Shown: positions 1 through 9,287 of the stretch, piece by piece | Numbering within the stretch: the first letter of the stretch is position 1 | Layout: every line of letters begins with the position of its first letter | Assembly: GCA_028275345.1 (NCBI GenBank) | Contig: JAPWUV010000002.1 | Coordinates: 186,001-250,000, forward strand | Length of the DNA: 64,000 nt | Origin: a bacterium | GTDB lineage: Bacteria > Zhuqueibacterota > Zhuqueibacteria > Oleimicrobiales > Geothermoviventaceae | Reading direction: 5' to 3' | Translations under genes and position numbers: made by a program | The notes under the pieces: generated by a model | Databases searched by the model: none | What the model saw: the letters and a program-made list of their open reading frames with translations, nothing else | Told to the model about the DNA's origin: nothing

Positions 1-2
1 TG

Positions 3-302
3 CAGGAGGGGATCCCGCTCAAGATTGCGGTCGAGAGGGCCGGAGTCGACGCTCGAAAGTTGATTCACGGCGAGAAGCCTGCAGATGCTCCCTTCCCCTG
101 GGATTTCATCGCGGGAGGACCTTCGCGCTCGGACCTCCTCCGGCAGTTGCATCTCGCTCGTTCCGAGGCGGGGGAGCGAGGGGGTCTACCCGGCGCGGTT
201 CCCCTTCACCCGTCCTGCGGCGCCGGACCAGCGACAAGCCAGGGCTCGGAGGAGGAACAAGTGAAATCCTCGCCTGCCCGCAGAGCCGGAGAAAGCTCGT
301 AG
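3..302 (+). CDS. C-terminal fragment of a radical SAM protein (TIGR03960-like)
   Basis: Only the last ~99 codons are in the window, in phase from base 3, ending at TAG 300-302. The segment PFPWDFIAGGPSRSDLLRQL resembles the 'LPWDHIDxGVxxxFLxxE' stretch near the C-terminus of TIGR03960-type B12-binding radical SAM proteins, from memory. The radical SAM core and its CxxxCxxC cluster would lie upstream of base 1, so the catalytic domain cannot be checked. The last ~45 residues are low in recognisable structure. Function of the family is uncertain; the call rests on a single motif. Confidence 0.45.
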   Translation, partial: QEGIPLKIAVERAGVDARKLIHGEKPADAPFPWDFIAGGPSRSDLLRQLHLARSEAGERGGLPGAVPLHPSCGAGPATSQGSEEEQVKSSPARRAGESS

Positions 303-617
303 AGACGTTTGGGTGTCCTCGGGACGGCGCGGGAAGGGGTGTGGAGCTCGGTCTCCAGGCGCTCGATGCAGGGAAGCCTTTTGGCCAACGGGAAGGGCCG
401 AGCCGGAGTTTGGAACGAATCTCCTCAGCGAGGTGGCCGCGCTTGTTCCATTGGAGGCCGGACGGAGGTTGAGGCGGACGAGGAGACAAATGGAGAGAAC
501 ATTGCGCAGTTGCGCAGGGGCGAGGCGATGGGAAAAGGGGACGTGAGCTCACGAAGGGAGGACTGGGAGCACTATTAAGCCCGTTTGCGGCTTTTGCCGC
601 CCGCCCGGCGGGCCAAT
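303..617. other. intergenic region, nothing recognised
   Basis: About 315 bases between the radical SAM fragment and the methyltransferase. Open frames here are short, arginine- and glycine-rich and overlap on both strands, as expected of GC-rich noncoding DNA. A small inverted repeat (GCGGC-tttt-GCCGC, near 587-600) precedes the methyltransferase; there is no T tract. Confidence 0.5.
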
Positions 618-1320
618 GTGGAAGAGTACTGCCGGGCGGCCTACGACGAGCCCATGCGGCAGATTCTCGACCGCTGCATCCGGCCCGGCGACCGCGTGCT
701 CGACATCGGATGCGGGGGGGGGTAGGTGGGTTGCCTACCTGCTCGAGCGTGGGGTCAACTGCGTTGGTCTGGATTTCCTCCCCGCCGCTGTCCAAGAGGC
801 ACGGCGCCGTTGCTTTCCGATCGTCCGTCGCACTGCGGTCCTGCAGGGGGATGCTACCCAGCTTCCGTTCCGGCCCGGCGGTTTCGATGCGATTCTCTCC
901 TTCGGACTACTGGAACATTTCCCTCGCCACGAGGCGGTTCTTCGGCATTGGTATGACCTTTTGCGAGAGGGCGGAGTTGCCATCATTTCTGTCCCCAATG
1001 CTCGGCGTTGGGACTGGGTACTGTACAGCGTTCTCAGGCAATGGCTGGTCACGCACCAACTCCCTCACCTCCGACAGACGACGAGAGGGATGGCTTCCAC
1101 AATGTACGGGCACGAAGAGCGCTGGACGCCAGCGTACCTCCGCAGCCTCTGCCGAGGGGTTCAATTCCGCCACGTCGAGATCGAAGGCCTTTTCACGCTT
1201 TTGCCCTGTTTTTTCCATCCGGTCGGGAACCGCCTGCCGAGCTGGATCTTCTGGCGCGTGGCGTCCTCCAGGCCTTCCAGGCAATGGGGGCTCTATCTCG
1301 TGGCGGTCGCGACGAAGTGA
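618..1320 (+). CDS. class I SAM-dependent methyltransferase, frameshifted in a G9 run
   Basis: A small-molecule or lipid-type methyltransferase of the class I Rossmann fold. Starting at GTG 618, one frame gives VEEYCRAAYDEPMRQILDRC and then the SAM-binding motif I, VLDIGCGGG, but hits TAG at 723. The +1 frame continues exactly where motif I should: RWVAYLLERG, motif II VGLDFLP, DATQLPF, and motif FDAILSFGLLEHF, ending at 1320. The switch falls in a run of nine G (714-722); eight G would restore one frame of about 233 codons. So this is a real gene carrying a single-base insertion, either a sequencing or assembly error, a recent mutation, or slippage-dependent expression. Substrate unknown. 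The start could instead be TTG 594; no clear ribosome site is visible. Confidence 0.7.
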
Positions 1321-1441
1321 CGCTTGTCGAGGTGCTGGGGTTGGGGTAGGCCTGCTTTCCGCCAAACCTCGTCCAGTTTCTTGGCCCGGCGCCGGGGCCG
1401 ACGAACGGCGATTCCACGGACTTGCTCTACTTCTCGGACGC

Positions 1442-4015
1442 TCAGAACTGAACCGCGAGGGTGTCCAGCTCGGTATGGTGCACATGCTGGATCAGGATGC
1501 GAAAGCCGTCCCGGAAGGGCTCATTTCGCCAGCTTGGGATTGCTGAGTCCCCGCAATGGACCTCCCGCGCGGGATAGGGCGAGTGAATCAACGTCTCGCT
1601 TCGGTGGCCCGGGAAAGCGATGAGGCAGAGGGTCATCTGAGGGGACGGGCCGGGGGAGAAACGGACGGACCCGACGGCGGCCGTGGTTCGAGCCAGGTAG
1701 GGCTCCCTGAGGTGCCCCAACGTCACCCCAATAGCCGCGGGCACGGGACCGGCAGAAGGTAGTACGAGGGTGTTTTGCGGTGTTCCGTCGAACCGGATGG
1801 CTTCGGCCCAGCTTCCCTTTCCGTCGAGCCTGACTTCAACAGGTTGACCCCGGATCCAAATCGTGGCCTCGAAGCTTTGCTGCCCGTCCGGCAGGAGTGG
1901 GTCGAGGTAGATGTTCCAGGCGTTCTCGCGGATGCCGTAGAGCCAGTACAGGGCGTAAAGGAACCAGCCCGCCGCCCACGTGAACTGGGGCTTGTCGACG
2001 CGGCCGTATCCGAGGCTATCCGCTTTGTCCGCGACCCGGTACTCGAACATGGCTGCCTGGCCTCCAGGGCTTGCCAGAACGTTTCGGACGGCTGCCCAGC
2101 GGGAGAGGAGTTCCAAGGCCCTTCTCCGATCTCCCACCCGGTCCAGCAGCAAGCAGAACCACGCGTTCCCATGCGGCCAGACGCCTCCGTTGAGGTAGCG
2201 ATAGGGCGGGCCGGCTTCATTGCCGTGGAAGCGGTAGCGCTCGACGAGCAGGTGGAAGTCCGCTGGCCATGCATTGCGCACACCGAGTGCTGAATCGACA
2301 AGGCAGCTCCGGGCGGTGTGGAGCATAGCCCTCAATTTGGCTTCATCAAGGAGCCCGAGATGGCCCGCGAGCAGTGCTCCGGCGTACAGATGGGTTTCCC
2401 TGGTCCCGTCGGCGAAGCGATCCACGAGAAATCGCCGCTCGGGACCCCACAGGCACTCGCCGAGGGCGTGTTCCATCCTGTCGGCCAGGCGCTCCAGGCT
2501 CAGCAGCGAGTCCTTTTCTTGGAGGGCGAAGGCCAGCGCGGTGTACTCGCGCACTGCTGCGCACACGAGACTGGTGAGGTAGGCCCGGGGTCCGTAGACG
2601 TCGCCGATGTCCCACCAGTCCGGCCTTGCGGCCCAGATGAGATCATCCTCTTCCACGCGGGTTAGGGCAAGCTGGAGGCTCTTCCGGAGCACAGGGAAGA
2701 GCTTGCGGAGGGTTTCCCGATCGTCGCTGTGCCGAAGGTATCGCCCAGACGTCAGGATTAGCCAGGCGTGGTTCCAGTTGTCGGCCGAGGCGAATTCTGT
2801 GATGTAGCCGTCGTCCCGCCAATAGTAGGCATGGGGGAGGGTGTTCGCGGAGTCGGCATGACGGGCCAAGAAAAGGAGGTCGCGGCGCACCCGCTCCACA
2901 TCGAATACGCATGCGGACAGGTCAGTCATCAGCGCGTCGTGGGTGAAGAAGAAGTTGTACTCCGCGGGGCAAGGCATGGGAAGAATGGTTCCGTCGAGGT
3001 AATGGAGGTTCGTCTCGAGGATGGCTTTTGCCCAGTGGATCGCATGAGCCAGCACGGTATCTTCCACCGCCGTCGGGCACTGGAGAAAGGCTTTGCGGAG
3101 AACCGAGACGCGGTGAGCTGCGAGCTGCTCGCGCCAGGATCGTCGGAGGCGACGCACTACCTGGTGCGCTTCTTCCGGGCGGCAAGTCCCGATGAGCTGG
3201 GTGATCGCCATTTCCCGGCCAGGCCGGAGCTGGCGGCGATAGGTGAAGGCGACGACCGGGCTTTGGGTTTCGTGGGATGCTGCCGCTTGCGGCAAAGCCG
3301 TCGTTCTCGTGAGCCAGTGTGGAGGATGGTCGGAGGGGGAGTGATCGAGTTCCCGGCCATCCAGGGCCACGCCATTTGGTTTCTGCGCCACATTGCTCAC
3401 GAAGAGCACGGCGGGACCTGTGGCCGGAGAAAGATTCGTCACGCTGGCAGTGGCTTCTTCCTGCCAGAACTCCACGCGCGCGGCCCTCTCCCAGCGGTAA
3501 CTGTGGCAAGTCCGCAGGCTTGCTTCCAGGTGCGTGCGAAGCTCGAAGGTCTCCGAGTGCGAAAGTAGGTTCGTCAGACGGATGGTGATCGCGAAGGCGG
3601 GCAGTTCCTTGCAGAAACCGTAGGTCACGGAAATGCGGTAACCGGCTTGCTCGGCCGAATAGGTCACCGAATACGGCGTCAGACGGTGAGCCATCGGCCG
3701 GAGTCCGACGATTTCCGGCGGATCGCTTCCCCTCCGAATTGCCAAGTACAGGACCCGCCAAAGGTCGCGCCGCCAGTAGTCTTCGCTCAGATCAATGCTA
3801 TTGGCCACTGGATAGTAGAAGCTGATGCGGTTCAGCAAGGGGGAGCTGTGATGGCACTCGATCCCCGCATACGGTCCTCCGATCTCGACCTGCGCGTAGG
3901 GCACTGACTGGGCCACGGCCAGCTGGTCTTCGAGCCCGTCGAGCTGGCTCTGCTGGCATGAGGCAAGGGCCACCATCGAGAGGAGGATCCCGGCGGCCGT
4001 GGCGCGCTTTTTCAC
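1442..4015 (-). CDS. lipoprotein, six-hairpin glycosidase-like
   Basis: 857 residues, GTG start with AAGGAG upstream. The N-terminus is a lipoprotein signal: MKKR, a hydrophobic stretch, then lipobox LASC with the cysteine near residue 20, so the mature protein should be membrane-anchored. The first ~330 residues look beta-rich. The middle to late part (roughly 330-690) looks like an (alpha/alpha)6 barrel, with motifs such as FFFTHDALMTD, ADNWNHAWLI, RPDWWDIGD, NAWPADFH and PYRYLNGGVWPHGNAWFCLL. The last pattern is typical of amylo-alpha-1,6-glucosidase/GH63/GH94-like six-hairpin glycosidases. I could not assign the GH family or the catalytic acids. It likely trims glucan-type or other oligosaccharides at the cell surface. 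It lies downstream of the M16 peptidase pair on the same strand, but 416 bases apart, so a shared transcript is uncertain. Confidence 0.6.
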   Translation of the reverse strand: MKKRATAAGILLSMVALASCQQSQLDGLEDQLAVAQSVPYAQVEIGGPYAGIECHHSSPLLNRISFYYPVANSIDLSEDYWRRDLWRVLYLAIRRGSDPPEIVGLRPMAHRLTPYSVTYSAEQAGYRISVTYGFCKELPAFAITIRLTNLLSHSETFELRTHLEASLRTCHSYRWERAARVEFWQEEATASVTNLSPATGPAVLFVSNVAQKPNGVALDGRELDHSPSDHPPHWLTRTTALPQAAASHETQSPVVAFTYRRQLRPGREMAITQLIGTCRPEEAHQVVRRLRRSWREQLAAHRVSVLRKAFLQCPTAVEDTVLAHAIHWAKAILETNLHYLDGTILPMPCPAEYNFFFTHDALMTDLSACVFDVERVRRDLLFLARHADSANTLPHAYYWRDDGYITEFASADNWNHAWLILTSGRYLRHSDDRETLRKLFPVLRKSLQLALTRVEEDDLIWAARPDWWDIGDVYGPRAYLTSLVCAAVREYTALAFALQEKDSLLSLERLADRMEHALGECLWGPERRFLVDRFADGTRETHLYAGALLAGHLGLLDEAKLRAMLHTARSCLVDSALGVRNAWPADFHLLVERYRFHGNEAGPPYRYLNGGVWPHGNAWFCLLLDRVGDRRRALELLSRWAAVRNVLASPGGQAAMFEYRVADKADSLGYGRVDKPQFTWAAGWFLYALYWLYGIRENAWNIYLDPLLPDGQQSFEATIWIRGQPVEVRLDGKGSWAEAIRFDGTPQNTLVLPSAGPVPAAIGVTLGHLREPYLARTTAAVGSVRFSPGPSPQMTLCLIAFPGHRSETLIHSPYPAREVHCGDSAIPSWRNEPFRDGFRILIQHVHHTELDTLAVQF

Positions 4016-4431
4016 GATTTCCTTCCGCTCCTTGCAGCCCCGGAGCCGCCAAAGGGATTTCTTCCGTGCGACGCCGCAGTTTCAGCCTTGCCCGTCGACT
4101 ACTCGTCGACCGCCGAGTCCCAACGGAGGCGGCTCCACATGTACATCGTCATCCGGAAGGGCTCCGCGCCCTTCGACCGGTTCTCCGCCGAGCAGGGGTC
4201 GGGAGACTGGCCACGTCGGAAGGTGTGTTCCCACCCCGCGGGCGAGGTGGAGGCCCTCCGCTTTGGGCAGGGCCTTCACGTGCTCAAGGACCTCCCTCGA
4301 TCTCCCCTCTCCCGGAGGGACGACGTTTTTCCCCGGCCTTGGCCGAGCGTTCCGTGCTGAGCTGCGGCCCGTACCTCACGTGATCTTCGGGCTGGTTGCG
4401 GTGAGCTGCGCCCAGCACTCCTCAGCGCTCT
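4016..4431. other. intergenic region with a weak hairpin at one end
   Basis: 416 bases between two minus-strand genes. The only structure seen is CCTCAG-N9-CTGAGG (4420-4440), which overlaps the stop codon of the M16-like gene; it lacks a T tract and would be a weak terminator. Open frames in the region are compositionally noncoding. Confidence 0.4.
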
Positions 4432-5874
4432 TCACTGAGGAATCGTGATGTCAATCTCATTTACGGGGCCCAGCACGGATAGCGGCTGGTCGAGCCCTTG
4501 GTCGTTCCCCACGACGAGGATGCGGACCTGATCGGGGCGCAGGTACTGGCGCGCTACGCGAAGGATATCCTGCTTCGTCACTTTGCTAACACCATCCCGC
4601 AGGCGATCCAGGAAATCGGCCGGATATCCGTAGTACTCGTAGGTCATCAGACGGTCGATGATCTCCCGTTTGCTGTCAAAATTGAAGACGAAGGAATTGA
4701 GGAAGCTCTCCTTCGCCTGGGCCAGTTCCTCATCACTGACTTCCTGCTCTCTCAGGCTTCGGACCTGGTCCAGCATAGCGCGGATTGCCTGGACCGTGCT
4801 GCTCAGCTTGGTCTGGCATCCCACGTAGAACACGCCCGGGTAGTTGTAGTTGGCGCCGTACATCCCAAAGACGGAGTAGGCCAGCCCCATCCGGGATCTC
4901 ACCACTCGGAAGAGGCGGCTCGTGAACGCGCTCCCCAGGATTTCGTTCATCACCTGCCAGGTGAAGAAATCGGGGTTGCTGCGGATCCCGCCCAAGTGGC
5001 CGAGCATGATGTAGGACTGGTTGAGGTCCGGCTTCCGGACGAAGTTCACGGAATAATCCCACTGGTAATTGACCTCGGGCAGCTGAGGCTTGATCACTTC
5101 GCCTCTGGGCCAGGTGCCGAAGTGCTGCTTGATCAGCTGGAGCATTTCAGCCGAATTGAAGTCGCCCCATACTCCGAGGATGCAGTTGTTGGGGTGGAAG
5201 TAGGCTTTGTGGTAGGCAATCAGGTCCTCACGGCGGATTGCCTCGATGGTTGCGTATTCGGTGTGGCGGGCATAGGGGCTCTGGGCTCCATAGATGAGCT
5301 TGAAGAACTCGCGGTTCACGATCTGCATGGGGTTGTCGTTGCGCCGTGCGATGGCCGTTCGTTGCCCGATCTTCGCCAGTTCGATCTTGTCCTGCGGGAA
5401 CGCCGGATTTCGGAGGATGTCCGTAAGAATCTCGAAGGCCATGCCCGCATGCTCCTTCAGGGCCGAGACCGAGGCGCTGGATGTTTGCAACCCGGCGGAA
5501 AGCTCCACCGAGGTCCCGGTTCTTTCCAGCAGGGCGTCGATTTCGTCCCCGCTTCGGCCGGTACTTCCTCCTGTGCGGATCACTTCGGTGGCAATCGCCG
5601 CGAGTCCCACCTTCTCCGGCGGATCATAGACCGACCCCGCCCCGATCAGAAGGGAAGCCTCCACGAGCGGAAGTTCATGATCCTCGATCAGGAACACGAT
5701 CAGCCCGTTGTCCAACACCACTCGCTCCGGCTTGGGGATCTGGAACGCTCGGAGCGGCGGGTATTTGAGCTGCTTGTAGGACTTCTGGGCGTCGACCTGG
5801 CCTGCAAGACCGAACGAGAAGATCAGCAAGGAAGCGACGAGGTACCTGCGACGGATCAGCTGCCAACCATCCAT
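4432..5874 (-). CDS. M16-family protein lacking the zinc motif (probable partner subunit)
   Basis: 480 residues from ATG 5874, chosen because GGAG lies 8 bases upstream and the protein then begins with a good signal peptide (MDGWQLIRRRYLVASLLIFS...VDAQ). The frame is open back to TTG 5958/ATG 5955, which overlaps the upstream stop. It has the M16 N-terminal fold (ERVVLDNGLIVFLIEDHELP) and later M16 C-domain features (RLFRVVRSRMGLAYSV). Where a catalytic subunit has HxxEH it reads VGLAAIATEVIRTGGS, with no histidine pair. Known M16B heterodimers pair one active and one inactive subunit; the gene lies directly after a catalytic M16 gene, so it probably forms the non-catalytic half of a periplasmic peptidase. 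Confidence 0.85.
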   Translation of the reverse strand: MDGWQLIRRRYLVASLLIFSFGLAGQVDAQKSYKQLKYPPLRAFQIPKPERVVLDNGLIVFLIEDHELPLVEASLLIGAGSVYDPPEKVGLAAIATEVIRTGGSTGRSGDEIDALLERTGTSVELSAGLQTSSASVSALKEHAGMAFEILTDILRNPAFPQDKIELAKIGQRTAIARRNDNPMQIVNREFFKLIYGAQSPYARHTEYATIEAIRREDLIAYHKAYFHPNNCILGVWGDFNSAEMLQLIKQHFGTWPRGEVIKPQLPEVNYQWDYSVNFVRKPDLNQSYIMLGHLGGIRSNPDFFTWQVMNEILGSAFTSRLFRVVRSRMGLAYSVFGMYGANYNYPGVFYVGCQTKLSSTVQAIRAMLDQVRSLREQEVSDEELAQAKESFLNSFVFNFDSKREIIDRLMTYEYYGYPADFLDRLRDGVSKVTKQDILRVARQYLRPDQVRILVVGNDQGLDQPLSVLGPVNEIDITIPQ

Positions 5875-5954
5875 GGCCCTCACTCCATGCATTTGGGTCC
5901 ATTCTCTCCTGTTGCGCAAATGGGCGGAGTCGCGATCTCTTGCGCAAAAAGGCA

Positions 5955-7460
5955 TCAATTGGCCGTTTGAGCGAAGACCGGGACCAAGTGCCCAACCGTT
6001 CGATTCCGCTTCGTGAGGTAGGTACTGGCGACTCGCCTCACGTCTTCCGCGCTCACGGCCTGGATTTCATCGAGCTTCTTGAAGAGATTACGCCAGTCGC
6101 CTGTGATCACCTCGTAGTAGGCGAGCTCCATTGCGAGGCCCAGGTTGTCCTGAAGCTGGCGCACCAAATTGGCGCGCGCCCTGTCTTTGGCTTTCTGGAG
6201 CTCCTCCGGAGTCACGGGTTCGCGCTTGATCTTTTCGATTTCATCCAGCATGGAGGCTTCGCACTCCTGATTCGTGTGGCCTCGGGCTGGGACGGCGTAG
6301 CAGACGAACAGACCCGGATACTTTTCTCCGGTCAGCCCCGAGAAGGCGGAAACCTGCACGGCGATCTTCTCTTGTTTCACAAGGCGCGTGTAGAGACGCG
6401 AGGTTCGGCCCTGTCCGAGGATGTCGGTGAGGACCTCGAACACTGCGTCATCCGGGTGATTGATTGAGGGCCGGTGGAAGGCCATGATGACGAATGGCTG
6501 GGCTGGAGCTTCCAGCTCGAATCGCCGCTCCCCTTCCTGCTCCGGTTCCTCGGTGATCACGGGGTCAGGTGGTTCCCCTTTCGGAAGCCGACCGAAGTAG
6601 ATCTTGGCCAGATGTTTCACTTCCTCCGGATTCACATCCCCGACAATGGCGATGGTGAGATTGTTGGCTCCGTAGTAGCGGCGGAAGAAGTCATAGGCCT
6701 GCTGGCAGGTGAGGAGCTCCAGGTCCGACTTGTAGCCAATCACCGGCCGACCGTACGGATGCACTTCATAGGCCACCGCCTGCAGGTCTTCGATCAATCT
6801 CCGGATGGGATTGTTCTGCCCCAATCGGAGCTCTTCCAGCACCACGTTCTTCTCCTTGTAGAACTCCCTCAGCACGGGGTCTCGAAAACGCTCCGATTCG
6901 AGAGACATCCAGAGCTCCAGCTTATTCGAGGGTAGGCTGTAGAAGTAGCGAGTCGCATCTGGGCCGGTGGTGGCGTTCAGGTTAGTCCCTCCCTCGCGGT
7001 CGATCACCCGCTCGTACTCGTCGTGTTCAATGTAGCGGTCGGCCTCCCGCTCCAGCCGGGCGAACTCCTCGCTCAGCTGGCGGATCTTCGACGAATCTGC
7101 CAGGTGCCCTTTCAACCTCTCACGGCGGAGAGCCTGAAAGACCCGCTCCATCTCGTCCAGGATCTTCTTCTCCTTGGCGAAGTCCTTGGTGCCGATGGTG
7201 CTAGTCCCCTTAAAGGCCATGTGTTCAAAAACGTGAGCAATGCCGGTGATTCCCAGTTGCTCGTCCACCGAGCCCACATTGGCATGGGTGACGAAGGACA
7301 CGACGGGGGCGTCGTGCCTCTCGAATACGAGGAACTTGAGCCCATTGTCCAAGGTGAACTTGGTCAGCCGCGCCTCAAAGTCCGCGAGGTTCTGGGCTTG
7401 AGTGAGGCCCGGGACAAGAAAAGCAAGGGCCAGCGAGAAAGTAACTAGCCTTCTTCGCAT
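5955..7460 (-). CDS. M16-family zinc metallopeptidase, catalytic subunit
   Basis: 501 residues, ATG with an excellent AGGAGG seven bases upstream. A signal peptide (MRRRLVTFSLALAFLVPGLTQAQ) predicts export. The M16 inverted zinc motif is intact: HVFEH at residues 76-80, followed by the glutamate-rich segment EKNVVLEELRLG that supplies the third ligand. A C-terminal M16 domain follows, with VITGDWRNLF near the end. There is an unusual charged insert (about residues 100-150) between HVFEH and the third ligand region. It is the first gene of a pair; its stop codon lies next to a possible TTG/ATG start of the second gene, so the two are co-transcribed. Expected role: degradation of peptides in the periplasm. 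Confidence 0.9.
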   Translation of the reverse strand: MRRRLVTFSLALAFLVPGLTQAQNLADFEARLTKFTLDNGLKFLVFERHDAPVVSFVTHANVGSVDEQLGITGIAHVFEHMAFKGTSTIGTKDFAKEKKILDEMERVFQALRRERLKGHLADSSKIRQLSEEFARLEREADRYIEHDEYERVIDREGGTNLNATTGPDATRYFYSLPSNKLELWMSLESERFRDPVLREFYKEKNVVLEELRLGQNNPIRRLIEDLQAVAYEVHPYGRPVIGYKSDLELLTCQQAYDFFRRYYGANNLTIAIVGDVNPEEVKHLAKIYFGRLPKGEPPDPVITEEPEQEGERRFELEAPAQPFVIMAFHRPSINHPDDAVFEVLTDILGQGRTSRLYTRLVKQEKIAVQVSAFSGLTGEKYPGLFVCYAVPARGHTNQECEASMLDEIEKIKREPVTPEELQKAKDRARANLVRQLQDNLGLAMELAYYEVITGDWRNLFKKLDEIQAVSAEDVRRVASTYLTKRNRTVGHLVPVFAQTAN

Positions 7461-8249
7461 CTCACGCCTCCTGTCTCATTCCAACTTGTCCATTCGGCGA
7501 AGCGATGGGAGCAAGTCTTAGCTCTCGCCGTGTCTACGGCCTCGCTGTAGCCGAGTTTCCTGGACGGATAGGCTCCCCTCGACGCCATGTGGGCCACGGT
7601 CGGCTCGGTCAGGCGAAGGAATGGGAACGCTGGGGCGCCACGTCCGCCTCCTGCGGGACATGCCGGGCAAGGACGGTGACTGCTTGTGACCATGGCTTCT
7701 GCCTTTCCGATGTCCGTCGTGTATGCGCCGGTCGACCTTTCCGCCTTCGCGAGGCGCACGGTTGGCCCGCGTCCTGAAGGAATTGTCGGCAGAGCCGGCC
7801 TGCCGCTGCGTGGCACTGATTCGCCGCAGGTTTCGCTCGGCCCAACTGACCAGGACCCCGAAACCCGGACCAATTTCGTAAACCCATCCCAAATTGTCCA
7901 GAGCTTTTCCGCAGGCGCGGGCCGGCTCGTGACGCGCGGGAAACGACGAGATTCCCTCGGTCCGGAAAAACTGACCGGAGCCGCCCGGAGAGCTGCCATT
8001 TGTGTGCACCTCACTTGCCAATAGGGCAGATCCATTTGCCAGATTGTACCGGGATACCTCCCCTGTGTCAGAGCAACTTTCTCTGACCTCCGTTTCCGAT
8101 CGATCGCATTAAGCTGCGCAGAATCAAGGCTCTGCGTGGTAATCTAGAAGATGGCATGCAGCTTGCCAAAGGAGGCGGCGGAAACGCTCCGAAATGGGTG
8201 AACCCGGAGACAAAGCGGCGAACCCATTGCGCAAAGGAGGTGAAAGGCT
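7461..8249. other. divergent intergenic region with two short inverted repeats
   Basis: 789 bases between the divergent M16 pair and hsp20. The long open frames in it are rich in Arg, Ser and Pro and overlap on both strands; none has homology I recognise. Near the hsp20 end are TCAGAG-N7-CTCTGA (8068-8086) and CGCAGA-N8-TCTGCG (8117-8136). These could be operators or RNA hairpins. No CIRCE element or convincing -35/-10 pair was found. Confidence 0.4.
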
Positions 8250-8687
8250 ATGCTCGAACGGTACCGTGGCGGGAGCGAGCTTGAGCCTCTGCGCCTTTTC
8301 CGCGACTTTCAGCGAGAGGTCAATCGGCTGTTCTCCGACTTTTTCGGGAGCGTGAGTGAGTGGGGCTACTACCCGCCCATGTCCATGATCGAGACCAAGG
8401 ACGAGATCATCGTCCTTGCGGAACTCCCGGGCATGGAGCGGGGCGACTTCAAGCTCACGCTCACGGACAACACCCTGACCATCTCGGGTGAGCGGAAAGA
8501 GGAGTCGCTGCCGGAAGGCGCTCGTTACCTCTTCAACGAGCGCACGACCGGGCGCTTCGCCCGGAGCCTGACCCTTCCGACGCTGATCGACAAGGACAGG
8601 ATCCGGGCGGAATTCAAGAACGGTCTCCTGCGCGTGACCCTGCCCAAACACGAGGAGACCAAACCGAAGGAAATCGAGATCCAGTGA
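8250..8687 (+). CDS. hsp20: small heat shock protein Hsp20 (first copy)
   Basis: 145 residues, ATG preceded by AAAGGAGGTGA (8233-8243). An alpha-crystallin domain fills most of the protein: it begins around YYPPMSMIETKDEIIVLAEL, includes LPGMERGDFKLTLTDNTLTI and ends with the conserved FKNGLLRVTLPK. A short C-terminal tail (HEETKPKEIEIQ) contains the IEI-type anchoring motif. ATP-independent holdase that binds unfolding cytosolic proteins and hands them to DnaK/ClpB, both encoded just downstream. A second, diverged Hsp20 gene follows 65 bases later, so the two are probably one transcript. Confidence 0.95.
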   Translation: MLERYRGGSELEPLRLFRDFQREVNRLFSDFFGSVSEWGYYPPMSMIETKDEIIVLAELPGMERGDFKLTLTDNTLTISGERKEESLPEGARYLFNERTTGRFARSLTLPTLIDKDRIRAEFKNGLLRVTLPKHEETKPKEIEIQ

Positions 8688-8752
8688 GCCGGGGCTGGGG
8701 ACGGTAGCTCGTCCGTCCCCACCACTCCGGATGAGAAAGGAGGTGAGGGCTT

Positions 8753-9187
8753 ATGGCGCTGATGCGGTGGGATCCTTTGCGGGAGTTGGATCTGTTTCGG
8801 AGGGATTGGGAGGACTTTGTCCGGCAGGTGTTCCCGGTCCGCTGGGAGGAGGACTCCTGGTTGCGGCCCGCGGTGGAGGTCTCGGAGACGGACGATGAAG
8901 TCATCGTGAAAGCCGAGGTGCCCGGCCTGGACCGGAAGGACCTTCGGCTCACGGTGACCGACGGCACGCTCGTCATCCGGGGCCAGACCCAGGAGGAGAA
9001 GGAGGACAAACGCCGCAATTTCTACCGGCGCGAGATCCGGTATGGCTCCATCTACCGCGAGGTTCCTCTTCCCGCGGAGGTGATGCCGGACAAGGCCAAG
9101 GCCCGGCTGCGCAAAGGGATTCTCGAAGTGAGGATCCCGAAGGCGCCCGAAGCGCGGGCCAAGGAAATCGAGGTCGAAGTTGAATGA
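8753..9187 (+). CDS. hsp20: small heat shock protein Hsp20 (second copy)
   Basis: 144 residues, ATG with AAAGGAGGTGA (8736-8746). Alpha-crystallin domain with VEVSETDDEVIVKAEVPGLD, TVTDGTLVIRGQ and LRKGILEVRIPK; the tail contains the IEVEVE anchor. Clearly diverged from the first copy, especially in the N-terminal arm (MALMRWDPLRELDLFRRDWE), which suggests different substrate binding or hetero-oligomer formation rather than a simple duplicate. A strong hairpin follows 12 bases after the stop, so the hsp20 pair is probably a separate transcript from dnaK. Confidence 0.95.
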   Translation: MALMRWDPLRELDLFRRDWEDFVRQVFPVRWEEDSWLRPAVEVSETDDEVIVKAEVPGLDRKDLRLTVTDGTLVIRGQTQEEKEDKRRNFYRREIRYGSIYREVPLPAEVMPDKAKARLRKGILEVRIPKAPEARAKEIEVEVE

Positions 9188-9199
9188 TTCATGTCCACC

Positions 9200-9231
9200 C
9201 GCCGGGCGTCCTCGTCGGGCGCCCGGCGTTT
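9200..9231 (+). terminator. hairpin terminator after the hsp20 pair
   Basis: Perfect 9-bp stem CGCCGGGCG (9200-9208) and CGCCCGGCG (9220-9228) with an 11-base loop, followed by TTT. It lies directly after the second hsp20 stop codon. The T tract is short, so termination may be partial. Confidence 0.65.
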
Positions 9232-9287
9232 GCATAGATTGCGACTTTCGGAGGGCATAGGGTTCCACGTTGTCCAGCGTAGCGATT

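Noticed and set aside
4498-5970. 490-codon open frame on the plus strand
   Set aside because: It is antisense to the M16-like gene, which has strong family motifs; the plus frame has no recognised domain and skewed composition.
7445-8035. 196-codon minus-strand frame between the M16 pair and hsp20
   Set aside because: Low-complexity Arg/Ser/Pro composition, overlaps other frames on both strands, no ribosome site and no family.
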